DNA of 64,000 nt from the NCBI GenBank assembly GCA_963995525.1, contig OZ023206.1, positions 2,431,565 to 2,495,564 of the forward strand, given 5' to 3'. The stretch comes from Escarpia spicata. Its lineage: Eukaryota; Annelida; Polychaeta; Sabellida; Siboglinidae. Below the pieces are notes generated by a model. It did not search any database and was not told where the DNA came from. It was given only the letters and a program-made list of their open reading frames with translations. Positions 1 to 11,945 of the stretch are shown here, piece after piece. The translations under genes and the position numbers were made by a program. Each line of letters starts with the position of its first letter. Positions within the stretch are counted from its first letter, which is position 1.

Positions 1-2238
1 ATGTGTTTTATCCATTATAGCATACTGACTGCCCAAATATGTTTTATTCATTATAGCATACTGACTGCCCAAATGTGTTTTATCCATTACAGCACACTGA
101 CTGCGCAAATATGTTTTATTCACTATAGCATACTGACTGCCCTAATGTGTTTTATTCATTACAGCATACTGACTGCCCTAATGTGTTTTATTCATTACAG
201 CATACTGACTGCCCTAATGTGTTTTATTCATTATAGCATACTGACTGCGCAAATATGTTTTATTCATTATGGCACACTGACTGCCCAAATGTGTTTTATC
301 CATTATAGCATACTGACTGCCCAAATATGTTTGATCCATTATAGCATACTGACTGCCCAAATATGTTTTATTCACTATAGCATACTGACTGCCCAAATGT
401 GTTTTATCCATTATAGCATACTGACTGCCCAAATATGTTTTATTCATTATAGAATACTGACCGCCCAAATGTGTTTTATCCATTACAGCATACTGACTGC
501 GCAAATATGTTTTATTCATTATGGCACACTGACTGCCCAAATGTGTTTTATCCATTATAGCATACTGACTGCCCAAATATGTTTTATCCATTACAGCACA
601 CTGACTGCCCAAATATGTTTGATCCATTATAGCATACTGACTGCCCAAATATGTTTTATTCACTATAGCATACTGACTGCCCAAATGTGTTTTATCCATT
701 ATAGCATACTGACTGCCCAAATGTGTTTTATCCATTATAGCATACTGACTGCCCAAATATGTTTTATTCACTATAGCATACTGACTGCCCAAATGTGTTT
801 TATCCATTATAGCATACTGACTGCCCAAATATGTTTTATTCACTATAGCATACTGACTGCCCAAATATGTTTTATCCATTACAGCACACTGACTGCCCAA
901 ATATGTTTTATTCATTATAGAATACTGACCGCCCAAATGTGTTTTATCCATTATAGCATACTGACTGCCCAAATATGTTTTATTCATTATAGCATACTGA
1001 CTGCCCAAATATGTTTTATTCACTATAGCATACTGACTGCCCAAATGTGTTTTATCCATTACAGCATACTGACTGCCCAAATATGTTTTATTCATTATAG
1101 CATACTGACTGCCCAAATATGTTTTATTCACTATAGCATACTGACTGCCCAAATATGTTTTATCCATTACAGCATACTGACTGCCCAAATATGTTTTATT
1201 CATTATAGAATACTGACCGCCCAAATGTGTTTTATCCATTATAGCATACTGACTGCCCAAATATGTTTTATTCATTATAGCATACTGACTGCCCAAATAT
1301 GTTTTATTCACTATAGCATACTGACTGCCCAAATGTGTTTTATCCATTATAGCATACTGACTGCCCAAATATGTTTTATTCACTATAGCATACTGACTGC
1401 CCAAATGTGTTTTATCCATTACAGCATACTGACTGCCCAAATATGTTTTATTCATTATAGCATACTGACTGCCCAAATATGTTTTATTCACTATAGCATA
1501 CTGACTGCCCAAATATGTTTTATCCATTACAGCACACTGACTGCCCAAATATGTTTTATTCATTATAGAATACTGACCGCCCAAATGTGTTTTATCCATT
1601 ACAGCATACTGACTGCCCAAATATGTTTTATTCATTATGGCACACTGACTGCCCAAATATGTTTTATCCATTACAGCACACTGACTGCCCAAATGTGTTT
1701 TATCCATTATAGCATACTGACTGCCCAAATGTGTTTTATCCATTATAGCATACTGACTGCCCAAATATGTTTTATCCATTACAGCACACTGACTGCCCAA
1801 ATGTGTTTTATCCATTACAGCACACTGACTGCCCAAATATGTTTTATCCATTATAGCATACTGACTGCCCAAATGTGTTTTATCCATTATAGCATACTGA
1901 CTGCCCAAATATGTTTTATCCATTACAGCACACTGACTGCCCAAATATGTTTGATCCATTATAGCATACTGACTGCCCAAATATGTTTTATCCATTACAG
2001 CACACTGACTGCCCAAATGTGTTTGATCCATTATAGCATACTGACTGCCCAAATATGTTTTATTCACTATAGCATACTGACTGCCCAAATGTGTTTTATC
2101 CATTATAGCATACTGACTGCCCAAATGTGTTATCCATTATAGTATACTGACTGCCCAAATGTGTTTTATCCCTTATAGCATACTGACAGGTCAAATGAGT
2201 TTTATCTATTATAGCATACTGACTGCCCAAATGAGTTT
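1..2238. repeat. 36-bp minisatellite, about 62 copies
   Basis: The window opens inside this array. The monomer contains TTATAGCATACTGACTGCCC and varies mainly at ATGTG/ATATG, TCC/TTC and TAT/CAC/TAC positions. Because 36 is divisible by 3, long open frames run across it on both strands; they are not genes. A rare variant (AGAATACTGACCG) recurs at 451, 919, 1207 and 1567, that is at 13, 8 and 10 units, pointing to block duplication inside the array. The last units (from about 2125) are degenerate. Confidence 0.98.
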
Positions 2239-2316
2239 ATGAACAATTTGTTATTGTTGGAATTTAAGTGTTTTGGGAGGAAACAGTTTGTTTACATAAC
2301 TCATGTTTACATTGTA

Positions 2317-2686
2317 GTGCACCACTTTCAATGGCATTGCACCACTTTCAATGGCAGTGCACCACTTCCAGTGGCAGTGCACCACTTTCAATGGTGGTCC
2401 ACCACTTTCAATGGCAGTGCATCACTTTCAATGGCAGTGCACCACCTTCAATGGCAGTGCACTACTTTCAATGGCAGTGCCCCACTTTCAGTGGCAGTAC
2501 ACCACTTTCCGTGGCAGTGCACTACTTTCAATGGTGGTCCACCACTTTCAATGGCGGTGCACACTTTCAATGGTGGTGCACCACTTTCAATGGCGGTGCA
2601 CCACTTTCAATGGCGGTGAACCACTTTCAATGGCAGTGCACAACTTTCAATGGCGGTGCACCACTTTCAATGGCGGTGCACCATGA
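2317..2686. repeat. 20-bp minisatellite, about 18 copies
   Basis: The monomer reads CACCACTTTCAATGGCAGTG, with variants in the GGCAGTG part. One unit, around 2571, is shortened. Three frames stay open across it, an artefact of the absence of stop codons in the unit. Confidence 0.97.
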
Positions 2687-2703
2687 TGACAGCACATAAC
2701 AGT

Positions 2704-2824
2704 AGAAGCTCCACCCCTGTCAGGTCTGAAGTCATGAAGACAGGCCATTGGCATTAGAAGCTCTGCCCCTGTCAGATCTGAAGCCATGGTGACAGACATT
2801 AGAACCTCCGCCCCTGTCAGGTGG
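2704..2824. repeat. Imperfect 45-52-bp repeat, about 2.5 copies
   Basis: Units beginning AGAAGCTC/AGAACCTC at 2704, 2756 and 2801 share CCCCTGTCAG(G/A)TCTGAAG. The last is cut short at the palindrome at 2825. Confidence 0.8.
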
Positions 2825-2856
2825 AGCTTGTATAATTCCGAGGAATTATACAAGCT
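2825..2856. repeat. Perfect 15-bp inverted repeat with 2-nt centre
   Basis: The arms AGCTTGTATAATTCC (2825-2839) and its reverse complement (2842-2856) are separated by GA. It could form a tight hairpin or cruciform. No function is evident; it sits between two tandem arrays. Confidence 0.9.
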
Positions 2857-2946
2857 TCCTATGCGAGGATATGAGTGACAGTGTAGAGATTTGTGTATAC
2901 CTTGAAGTGTTGAATTCAAAAGTTGTTTGAGTTTTGTTGCAACTTA

Positions 2947-3392
2947 CTTGACTGGTCAGTATATTAGATACAGTTTATTTGGCTGGTCTGTGTATTAGAT
3001 ACAGTTTATTTGGCTGGTCAGTGTGTTAGATACAGTTTATTTGACAGGTCAGTGTGTTAGATACAGTTTATTTGGCTGGTCAGTGTGTTAGAGACAGTTT
3101 ATTTGACAAGTCAGTGTGTTAGATACAGTTTATTTGGCTGGTCAGTGTATTAGATACAGTTTATTTGGCTGGTCAGTGTATTAGATACAGTTTATTTGGC
3201 TGGTCAGTGTATTAGATACAGTTTATTTGGCTGGTCAGTGTGTTAGATACAGTTTATTTGGCTGGTCAGTGTGTTAGATACAGTTTATTTGGCTGGTCAG
3301 TGTGTTAGATACAGTTTATTTGGCTGGTCAGTGTGTTAGATACAGTTTATTTGGCTGGTCAGTGTGTTAGATACAGTTTACTTGGTGGGTCA
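2947..3392. repeat. 31-bp minisatellite, about 14 copies
   Basis: The monomer contains GTTAGATACAGTTTATTTGG followed by CTGGTCAGTGT. Units are highly alike toward the 3' side, and the first two or three are more diverged. Confidence 0.97.
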
Positions 3393-3407
3393 GCGTGGGA
3401 AACTTTG

Positions 3408-3510
3408 AACTGAACTTGACACTGTCTGTGTTGTTGTTACTGAACTTGACACTGTCTGCTGTTGTTGTCACTAAACTTGACACTGTCTGCTGTTGTCACT
3501 GAACTTGACT
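3408..3510. repeat. Short tandem repeat of about 30 bp, 3-4 copies
   Basis: Copies of ACTGAACTTGACACTGTCTG are separated by GTTGTTGT-like spacers. Confidence 0.85.
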
Positions 3511-4169
3511 TGACTCGATATTTTATATAACATTAAAGTATCTGCATGTTTAGCCCATAGGTAATTACTAGCTGATTATATGGAATGGAACATTTCATCT
3601 AGTGTGAACTATTTAAAAACTGAATTGTTGGTTAAAATTCAATTCCGTGAAGTATTCTAAACACAACAAGAAAGGAAGATTTTGAAGCAGAGTTTGTTAA
3701 CTTGTTTATTTTAACATACCTTTAATACTCCAATACATGCATATATGTAATCAAGTAATCTCGGTTTCTTTTCTTTTCCTGCACTTTTACTTTTGCATTT
3801 GCACTTCCTTCGGTAAAATTGAATTGAAACAAATTATTACTGTGGCTCCTATGAGAGCGACTGTTATTGTCTTAATAGGAGTCACAGACCCCATCTAATT
3901 TAAAATTACACTGCATTTGTATATATATGCCTGTTCATGTTACGTTAATTTCATATTATACACATATTGTAATTGGGGTCTAAATAAAACTTTCTTGTTC
4001 TTTGGAAGAAAATAGTAATATGAACAGAGACTACAAATGAAATAACTTATGCATTAAATGAATAGAGTTATGGAAAAGTCATATTTACATTTATAAACTG
4101 CCAACATTTGTAGTTTATTTCCATGGAGTACACAAGTGTATGTATGTTTGTTGATTTGTTGTTGAGCAG
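3511..4169. other. Unique AT-rich intron DNA
   Basis: No gene or array is visible here. Around 3950-4005 an AT-rich stretch with GGGGTCTAAATAAAACTTTC resembles the 3' tail of an old retroelement, but no coding remnant supports that. The segment ends at the acceptor of the exon at 4170. Confidence 0.6.
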
Positions 4170-4242
4170 AGTCTAGAGCAAAAGGTCAGTGCGCTGGTAA
4201 AAGAACAAGAGAACTTCAATGTGTTCCTCGCGGAATCAACAG
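4170..4242 (+). CDS. STAT: STAT exon, coiled-coil segment
   Basis: This 73-nt exon begins after the acceptor TTGAGCAG, in phase 0, and ends AACAG before the donor GTATGT, leaving one base over. It encodes SLEQKVSALVKEQENFNVFL followed by AEST, a charged helix rich in Glu, Lys and Gln that matches the early coiled-coil region of STAT5-type proteins, where a similar QE-F-aromatic stretch occurs. The leftover G pairs with the first two bases of the next exon to make an Ala codon, which supports the call. The intron that follows opens with a 23-bp array whose monomers repeat the end of this exon and its donor. Exons further upstream must lie before the window or be hidden in its first 4 kb; I could not identify any. 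Confidence 0.8.
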
Positions 4243-4745
4243 GTATGTGAATTGTAACTTTAGATTTAACAGGTAGATTTAATATGTTGGTGAAAGTAGA
4301 TTTAACAGGTAGGTGAAAGTAGATTTAACAGAGAGGTGAAAGTAGATTTAATAGGTAGGTGAAAGTAGATTGAAGTTATAGGTGAAAGTAGATTTAATAG
4401 ATAGGTGAGATTAGATTTAACAGGTAGGTGAAAGTACATTTAAGATATTGGTGAAAGTAGATTTAACAGGTAGGTGAAAGTAGATTTAATAAGCTAGTGA
4501 AAGTAGATTTAACAGTTATGTGAAAGTAGATTTAACAGGTAAGTGAAAGTAGACTTAACAGGTAGGAGAAAATAGGTTTAACAGATAGGAGAAAGTAGAT
4601 TTAACAGGTAGGTGAAAGTAAACTTAAGATATAGGTGAAAGTAGATTTAACAGGTAGGTGAAAGTATATTTAACAGGTAAGTGTAAGTAGATTTAAGATA
4701 TCGGTGAAAGTATATTTAACAGGTAAGTGAAAGTAGACTTAACAT
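4232..4745. repeat. 23-bp minisatellite seeded on the 4170 exon donor, about 21 copies
   Basis: The monomer contains GATTTAACAGGTAGGTGAAA. The exon end and donor read TCAACAGGTATGTGAA, matching the monomer at 14 of 16 positions, so the array looks like amplification of the exon-intron junction. Many units keep AG followed by GTAGGT, a juxtaposed acceptor/donor-like site. Unit divergence is higher than in the larger arrays. Confidence 0.9.
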
Positions 4746-4855
4746 ACATAAAACATGGAAAACACATTTTGAATCTTTCCTAAACAATGTCATCACTGAT
4801 GCAGATATGCAAAATATGAAAGAGTGTAAAAAACAGGGAATCTGTATAACAACAA

Positions 4856-7569
4856 TGACATAGACATAACACACTGCATGGCGCAGCAGTGACATAGATA
4901 TAAGACACTGCATGGTGCAACAGTGACATAGACGTAACACACTGCATGGCGCAACAGTGACAGACATAACACACTGCATGGCGCAGCACTGACATAGACA
5001 TAAGACACTGCATGGTGCAACAGTGACATAGACGTAACACACTGAATGGTGCAACAGAGACAGACATAAGACACTGCATGGTGCAACAGTGACATAGACG
5101 TAACACACTGCATGGCGCAACAGTGACATAGACGTAACACACTGCATGGCGCAACAGTGACGTAGACGTAACACACTGCATGGCGCAACAGTGACGTAGA
5201 CGTAACACACTGCATGGTGCAACAGTGACATAGACGTAACACATTGCATGGCGCAACAGTGACATAGACGTAATACACTGCATGGCGCAACAGTGACATA
5301 GACGTAACACACTGCATGGCGCAACAGTGACATAGACGTAACACACTGCATGGCGCAACAGTGACATAGACGTAATACACTGCATGGCGCAACAGTGACA
5401 TAGACGTAACACACTGCATGGTGCAACAGTGACATAGACGTAACACACTGCATGGTGCAACAGAGACAGACATAAGACACTGCACGGCGCAACAGTGACA
5501 TAGACGTAACACACTGCATTGCGCAACAGTGACATAGACGTAACACACTGCATGGCGCAACAGTGACGTAGACGTAACACACTGCATTGCGCAACAGTGA
5601 CGTAGACGTAACACACTGCATGGCGCAACAGTGACATAGACGTAACACACTGCACAGCGCAACAGTGACATAAACGTAACACACTGCATGGCGCAACAGT
5701 GACATAGACGTAACACACTGCATGGCGCAACAGTGACATAGACGTAACACACTGCATGGCGCAACAGTGACGTAGACGTAACACACTGCATGGCGCAACA
5801 GTGACATAGACGTAACACACTGCACAGCGCAACAGTGACATAAACGTAACACACTGCATGGCGCAACAGTGACGTAGACGTAACACACTGCATTGCGCAA
5901 CAGTGACATAGACGTAACACACTGCATGGCGCAACAGTGACATAGACGTAACACACTGCATGGCGCAACAGTGACATAGACGTAACACACTGCATGGCGC
6001 AACAGTGACATAGACGTAACACACTGCATGGCGCAACAGTGACGTAGACGTAACACACTGCATTGCGCAACAGTGACGTAGACGTAACACACTGCATTGC
6101 GCAACAGTGACATAAACGTAACACACTGCATTGCGCAACAGTGACATAGACGTAACACACTGCATGGCGCAACAGTGACGTAGACGTAACACACTGCATT
6201 GCGCAACAGTGACGTAGACGTAACACACTGCATGGCGCAACAGTGACGTAGACGTAACACACTGCACGGCGCAACAGTGACGTAGACGTAACACACTGCA
6301 TGGCGCAACAGTGACATAGACGTAACACACTGCACAGCGCAACAGTGACATAAACGTAACACACTGCATGGCGCAACAGTGACATAGACGTAACACACTG
6401 CATGGCGCAACAGTGACGTAGACGTAACACACTGCACGGCGCAACAGTGACATAGACGTAACACACTGCACGGCGCAACAGTGACATAGACGTAACACAC
6501 TGCATGGCGCAACAGTGACATAGACGTAACACACTGCATGGCGCAACAGTGACATAGACGTAACACACTGCATGGCGCAACAGTGACTTAGACGTAACAC
6601 ACTGCATGGCGCAACAGTGACATAGACGTAACACACTGCATGGCGCAACAGTGACATAGACGTAACACACTGCACAGCGCAACAGTGACATAAACGTAAC
6701 ACACTGCATGGCGCAACAGTGACGTAGACGTAACACACTGCATGGCGCAACAGTGACGTAGACGTAACACACTGCATGGCGCAACAGTGACATAGACGTA
6801 ACACACTGCACAGCGCAACAGTGACATAAACGTAACACACTGCATGGCGCAACAGTGACATAGACGTAACACACTGCATGGCGCAACAGTGACGTAGACG
6901 TAACACACTGCATGGCGCAACAGTGACATAGACGTAACACACTGCACAGCGCAACAGTGACATAGACGTAACACACTGCATGGCGCAACAGTGACATAGA
7001 CGTAACACACTGCACAGCGCAACAGTGACATAAACGTAACACACTGCATGACGCAACAGTGACATAGACGTAACACACTGCATGGCGCAACAGTGACGTA
7101 GACGTAACACACTGCATTGCGCAACAGTGACGTAGACGTGACACACTGCATGGTGCAACAGTGACATAGACGTAACACACTGCATGGCGCAACAGTGACA
7201 TAGACGTAACACACTGTATGGCGCAACAGTGACGTAGACGTAACACACTGCATGGCGCAACAGTGACGTAGACGTAACACACTGCATGGCGCAACAGTGA
7301 CATAGACGTAACACACTGCATGGCGCAACAGTGACGTAGACGTAACACACTGCATGGCGCAACAGTGTCGTAGACGTAACACACTGCATGGCGCAACAGT
7401 GACATAGACGTAACACACTGCATGGCGCAACAGTGACATAGACGTAACACACTGCATGGCGCAACAGTGTCGTAGACGTAACACACTGCATGGCGCAACA
7501 GTGACATAGACGTAACACACTGCATGGCGCAACAGTGACATAGACGTAACACACTGCATGGTGCAACAA
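4856..7569. repeat. 34-bp minisatellite, about 80 copies
   Basis: The monomer contains GTAACACACTGCATGGCGCA followed by ACAGTGACATAGAC. Variants at GACATAG/GACGTAG and CATGG/CATTG/CACAG/CACGG alternate along the array, suggesting higher-order blocks. Very long minus-strand open frames arise because 34 bp lacks stops in three successive frames; none is a gene. Units at the 5' end (4856-5100) are more diverged. Confidence 0.98.
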
Positions 7570-7573
7570 TGAT

Positions 7574-7750
7574 AAGGGACTATTGCCATCACACTGTGTC
7601 CGCCATCCGCCGTTAGCTGCCGTATCTCAGAAACTGTTCAGCAACTTTTTTTTTCAAATTTTGCATAGACGTATCTTAGGGTACTGCCACTATACACAAG
7701 AAATTTGTAATTGATTGAATCATTCTAAGGGCACCTCAGGGGCCCCCAAT
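7574..7750. repeat. Dispersed repeat A, copy 1
   Basis: The segment with GCTGCCGTATCTCAGAAACT, then GTTCAGCAACTTTTT and GATTGAATCATTCTAAGGGC, recurs at 24428-24600 and, in shortened form, at 24645-24760 and 24820-24915. No coding sequence or terminal repeat is visible, so its class is unknown. Confidence 0.85.
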
Positions 7751-8535
7751 GTGCCCTGTCCTCACTCCACTCTGCATTGTTCCATTGAGACCTTGTCTAC
7801 CAGGTAATCTTTAATTGGTCACAGGCAGAGCAGCAGGGCCTCACCCAGGATCAAATTTTTGCCAGTCCAAATTTTTTCAGACATGCTACGAAGTGCGTTC
7901 GGGCATGCGAATGGACGCGCGATCGAATGCGGGATAGGACTTGCAACTATGAGTATATATATATATACCTATATATATACCTATATATATATACCAGCAA
8001 ATTTTTGTAATCATACTTAGTATGTCCAATCATAAAATATAAAAATAAACTAAAAGTACAGTGTACATATTACCAACTATGAAGGCAAGGCAGAGAACGT
8101 GGCTGAATGCATCTCACGTGTGATCAGAAATGTAGTAGCATTTTTTGTGTCAAATGGTGCATTTTCTGTTTAAAAGTGAAAAAAGAAGCCCATTTCTGTT
8201 CAGAAAAGTGATATTTTATTTCAAAGTTAACTTTGAAAAATAATGTATTATGTCAAATATTTAAAATATCACAATGGTATGATCTCTGCATCTAAATAAT
8301 ACTGTTTGCTGTGTGGTTAACTTTTCTAAACATTTATTTGTGAAATATTTGCTACACAATAAAAACCGCACATAATAAATTTAGATGATACAATAATTCC
8401 TGTCACACAATAACATAAATATATGGTTGTTCCTGATGCTGCAGTGCTTAATATATACATTGACAAATGTAATTTACACAAGCAATGATATTAAGAATTA
8501 TGAATGTTCAAATCACTGATGCTCTTTCATTTTAG
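7751..8535. other. Intron DNA with a TA-rich microsatellite
   Basis: At 7952-7995 a TATATA/CCTATATA run repeats three times. The rest is unique AT-rich sequence with no recognised gene before the candidate exon at 8536. Confidence 0.6.
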
Positions 8536-8610
8536 CTAGCGCTATATATGACGCCATCCAACGGAATTTGTTAGAACTACAAAACGCGGAGTATATCAGT
8601 TTGAGCCAGC
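8536..8610 (+). CDS. Candidate STAT exon, coiled-coil segment
   Basis: This is a possible 75-nt exon with a good pyrimidine-rich acceptor (CTTTCATTTTAG) and a weak donor (CAGC then GTAACC). It would start with two bases and end with one, so it fits both neighbouring exons and could also be skipped without a frame shift. It encodes SAIYDAIQRNLLELQNAEYI followed by SLSQ, an amphipathic helix plausible for the STAT coiled coil between AEST and KIEELRGQ. The stretch is not repetitive and stays open for 40 more codons. The weak donor, and the fact that the flanking exons also join in frame without it, keep confidence moderate. RNA evidence would decide. Confidence 0.5.
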
Positions 8611-9800
8611 GTAACCTAGGCTGTTGTTATTCCTCCGAGTTTTGTTTTCGAAACCGGAATATGTACACTTATGCATGTTATAACGATGTGACAATTACAT
8701 TTAAATAGCAACATGACTTCAATGCGCTTTGCGGACAGCCAAACAACGATCGCAAAACGGTTTATGTTAGCGCCTTTCGCCCGCGTCCCTGTTTACGTCG
8801 GTTGATACCAAGGTCAAGGAACCTATATTTAGACATATGGTGTCACTGAGCGAAATCATGTCAGTCGACAATTGGAGTTTTTGCCCGCTATTTGGGAGGC
8901 TAGCACATGCATCAATGCATATGTTCTGGCTTGGCGTGCCTCCAGAATGGCGGACTAACCGCTCCACTTATGTACTTTGAAGACTGGAAATAGCGCATGC
9001 TGCACTGTCTTGTATTGATACACGGTCTTTGCCTTTGGTTGACACGACTCACGAGGTAGCACCGGCGACATCACACTCGTAACGAGTTGCCATGTGCGTT
9101 TTAAAAATCGTCATAAATTCACCAAAATAAATGAATACCGTTGCATAGTAATCATATTTGTTTCAAAATATCGCCAATAAAGTCAGTATCGTTTACAGTG
9201 TTGGTGATTCTACTCTTTTAGCGTTTACTGAGTTTCCGTTCAAAAACACAAATCCTGTTTTGAAATGTCGATTACACGGAATTCCATTCGTTTTCCAAGA
9301 ACGCGTCGTAATCGGCAAGTGCTTATTGTATCTCCCTGTCCTGATGTTGACTTCACATAGGATTATTTAGTGTACATAGACACAGGCAAGTGTTTGGTGC
9401 CTTTCAAAGAGCCACCGCTAGCCGGTAGGTAACAATTACCCTAGCAAGTCGCCGCTAGGGGGTAGGTGACAATTATCTTAGCATGTCGAGGCCTGGCGTG
9501 TGTTGAGGGGCTGGCCAGGCGATCCGGATGGGCGATTTTCAAAACCAGTCTCCGTATATTTTGTAACTGGCTTCGCGGCAGTTTCTACTGACGTCGTAAA
9601 GATGGCATGGATGGGCAGGCCCACGCAAAAAAAACGGCATGGACGGACCCGTCCACAATCAATTTGACCCCGTCCAAAAAACGCAATGTATGAATATACC
9701 CGTCCACAGGATGGGTGGACGGGTCTCTGGGTGAGGCCCTGCAGAGCAGACACATTTGACCCCTGTTCAACTCAGTTGCCTGCAGCTGTTAAACTGTATC
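8611..9800. other. Intron DNA, no gene recognised
   Basis: This is mixed-composition sequence. Around 9408-9480 a roughly 45-bp segment (GCCGCTAG...GGTAGGT) is present twice. At 9645-9725 GACCCGTCC and GGACGGGTC motifs form imperfect inverted pairs. Open frames here are short and resemble no family I know. Confidence 0.5.
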
Positions 9801-9801
9801 T

Positions 9802-9968
9802 TCAAAACTATTGATTTCCTATAATTGCAAGTTGTGTTTATTTTGATGTTCATTTAATTATTATAAAATTGTGTGACTGTGATGTCTACTGGTTAAAGAT
9901 GTATTGTCACCTATAGGTGACAAACATAGACAATTAATATTCTGGACAACTATAGAGTGAAATATCCT
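9802..9968. repeat. Dispersed repeat E, copy 1
   Basis: About 165 bp containing CTATAATTGCAAGTTGTGTT and ending CTATAGAGTGAAATATCCT recurs in the same orientation at 57173-57340 with few differences. No protein or terminal repeat is seen. Confidence 0.9.
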
Positions 9969-9974
9969 GTTTAC

Positions 9975-11514
9975 ACTTGCCATGCCTTGTGTAGACATGG
10001 TACTGTGTAAATCAGCTGTATCAATATAGACTAATAATTACACTTGCCATGCCTTGTGTAGACATGGTACTGTGTAAATCAACTGTATCAATATAGACTA
10101 ATAATTACACTTGCCATGCCTTGTGTAGACATGGTACTGTGTAAATCAACTGTATCAATATAGACTAATAATTACACTTGCCATGCCTTGTGTAGACATG
10201 GTATTGTGTAAATCAACTGTATCAATATAGACTAATAATTACACTTGCCATGCCTTGTGTAGACATGGTATTGTGTAAATCAACTGTATCAATATAGACT
10301 AATAATTACACTTGCCATGCCTTGTGTAGACATGGTACTGTGTAAATCAGCTGTATCAATATAGACTAATAATTACACTTGCCATGCCTTGTGTAGACAT
10401 GGTACTGTGTAAATCAACTGTATCAATATAGACTAATAATTACACTTGCCATGCCTTGTGTAGACATGGTATTGTGTAAATCAACTGTATCAATATAGAC
10501 TAATAATTACACTTGCCATGCCTTGTGTAGACATGGTACTGTGTAAATCAACTGTATCAATATAGACTAATAATTACACTTGCCATGCCTTGTGTAGACA
10601 TGGTATTGTGTAAATCAACTGTATCAATATAGACTAATAATTACACTTGCCATGCCTTGTGTAGACATGGTACTGTGTAAATCAACTGTATCAATATAGA
10701 CTAATAATTACACTTGCCATGCCTTGTGTAGACATGGTACTGTGTAAATCAACTGTATCAATATAGACTAATAATTACACTTGCCATGCCTTGTGTAGAC
10801 ATGGTATTGTGTAAATCAACTGTATCAATATAGACTAATAATTACACTTGCCATGCCTTGTGTAGACATGGTATTGTGTAAATCAACTGTATCAATATAG
10901 ACTAATAATTACACTTGCCATGCCTTGTGTAGACATGGTACTGTGTAAATCAACTGTATCAATATAGACTAATAATTACACTTGCCATGCCTTGTGTAGA
11001 CATGGTACTGTGTAAATCAACTGTATCAATATAGACTAATAATTACACTTGCCATGCCTTGTGTAGACATGGTATTGTGTAAATCAACTGTATCAATATA
11101 GACTAATAATTACACTTGCCATGCCTTGTGTAGACATGGTACTGTGTAAATCAACTGTATCAATATAGACTAATAATTACACTTGCCATGCCTTGTGTAG
11201 ACATGGTATTGTGTAAATCAACTGTATCAATATAGACTAATAATTACACTTGCCATGCCTTGTGTAGACATGGTACTGTGTAAATCAACTGTATCAATAT
11301 AGACTAATAATTACACTTGCCATGCCTTGTGTAGACATGGTATTGTGTAAATCAACTGTATCAATATAGACTAATAATTACACTTGCCATGCCTTGTGTA
11401 GACATGGTACTGTGTAAATCAACTGTATCAATATAGACTAATAATTACACTTGCCATGCCTTGTGTAGACATGGTACTGTGTAAATCAACTGTATCAATA
11501 TAGACTAATAATTA
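9975..11514. repeat. 67-bp minisatellite, about 23 copies, very uniform
   Basis: The monomer runs TTACACTTGCCATGCCTTGT, GTAGACATGGTACTGTGTAA, ATCAACTGTATCAATATAGA and CTAATAA. Units differ almost only at GGTACTG/GGTATTG and CAGCTG/CAACTG. Within each unit TTACAC...CCATG and CATGG...GTGTAA can pair as an imperfect hairpin. The uniformity implies recent expansion or homogenisation. Confidence 0.98.
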
Positions 11515-11602
11515 CAGATTCACAATATAGTTGACACCTGAAACAACCAAATGTCAACCATTAGAAGAGTTGACATAGTTCCGTTATACACAAGAAATCT
11601 GT

Positions 11603-11945
11603 ATTTCCCAGTTTCTCATCAACACATGTATTTAAAAACAACATTTTATTTTCTATTATAATTATTCCTCACAATAAACATCACATGAATGATAAAAAGA
11701 AGATCACTGCCACTTAACTTGTGGATTATTATTATAAAACTGCTCTGCTATTGCTTGGTGGACAGTTAATTAGTGGCTGAAGTTCAAATACATCAGGAAG
11801 TTTTTCACACCTGCATGGTAGTTAAGGCTCAGTAGTGTGCTGGCAGCCACTAAACCTATAGGCTTGTGTGATAAGGATAGTTGACAGAAGAACTAACTTC
11901 AAAGCACCATTGCATCCATTTAGCCAGGCAGCAGTCACACGGTCC
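11603..11945. repeat. Dispersed repeat B, copy 1 (short form)
   Basis: It matches 28720-29330 along its length, including GATCACTGCCACTTAACTTG and CCATTTAGCCAGGCAGCAGT. It lacks the roughly 255 bp found at about 28790-29046 in the other copy; the junction falls at a short CTC match. Confidence 0.9.

Noticed and set aside
1..2142. Open frames of 713 aa (+) and 636 aa (-) across the 36-bp array
   Set aside because: They result from a stop-free unit whose length is divisible by 3. Both strands are open, there is no domain, and the units vary like non-coding DNA.
4716..7592. Minus-strand open frames up to 929 aa rich in Cys and Val
   Set aside because: All three frames are open because the 34-bp unit lacks stops. 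This is a minisatellite, not a cysteine-rich protein.
9975..11514. CRISPR-like array
   Set aside because: Whole 67-bp units are identical with no unique spacers. This and all similar arrays here are minisatellites in a eukaryotic intron.
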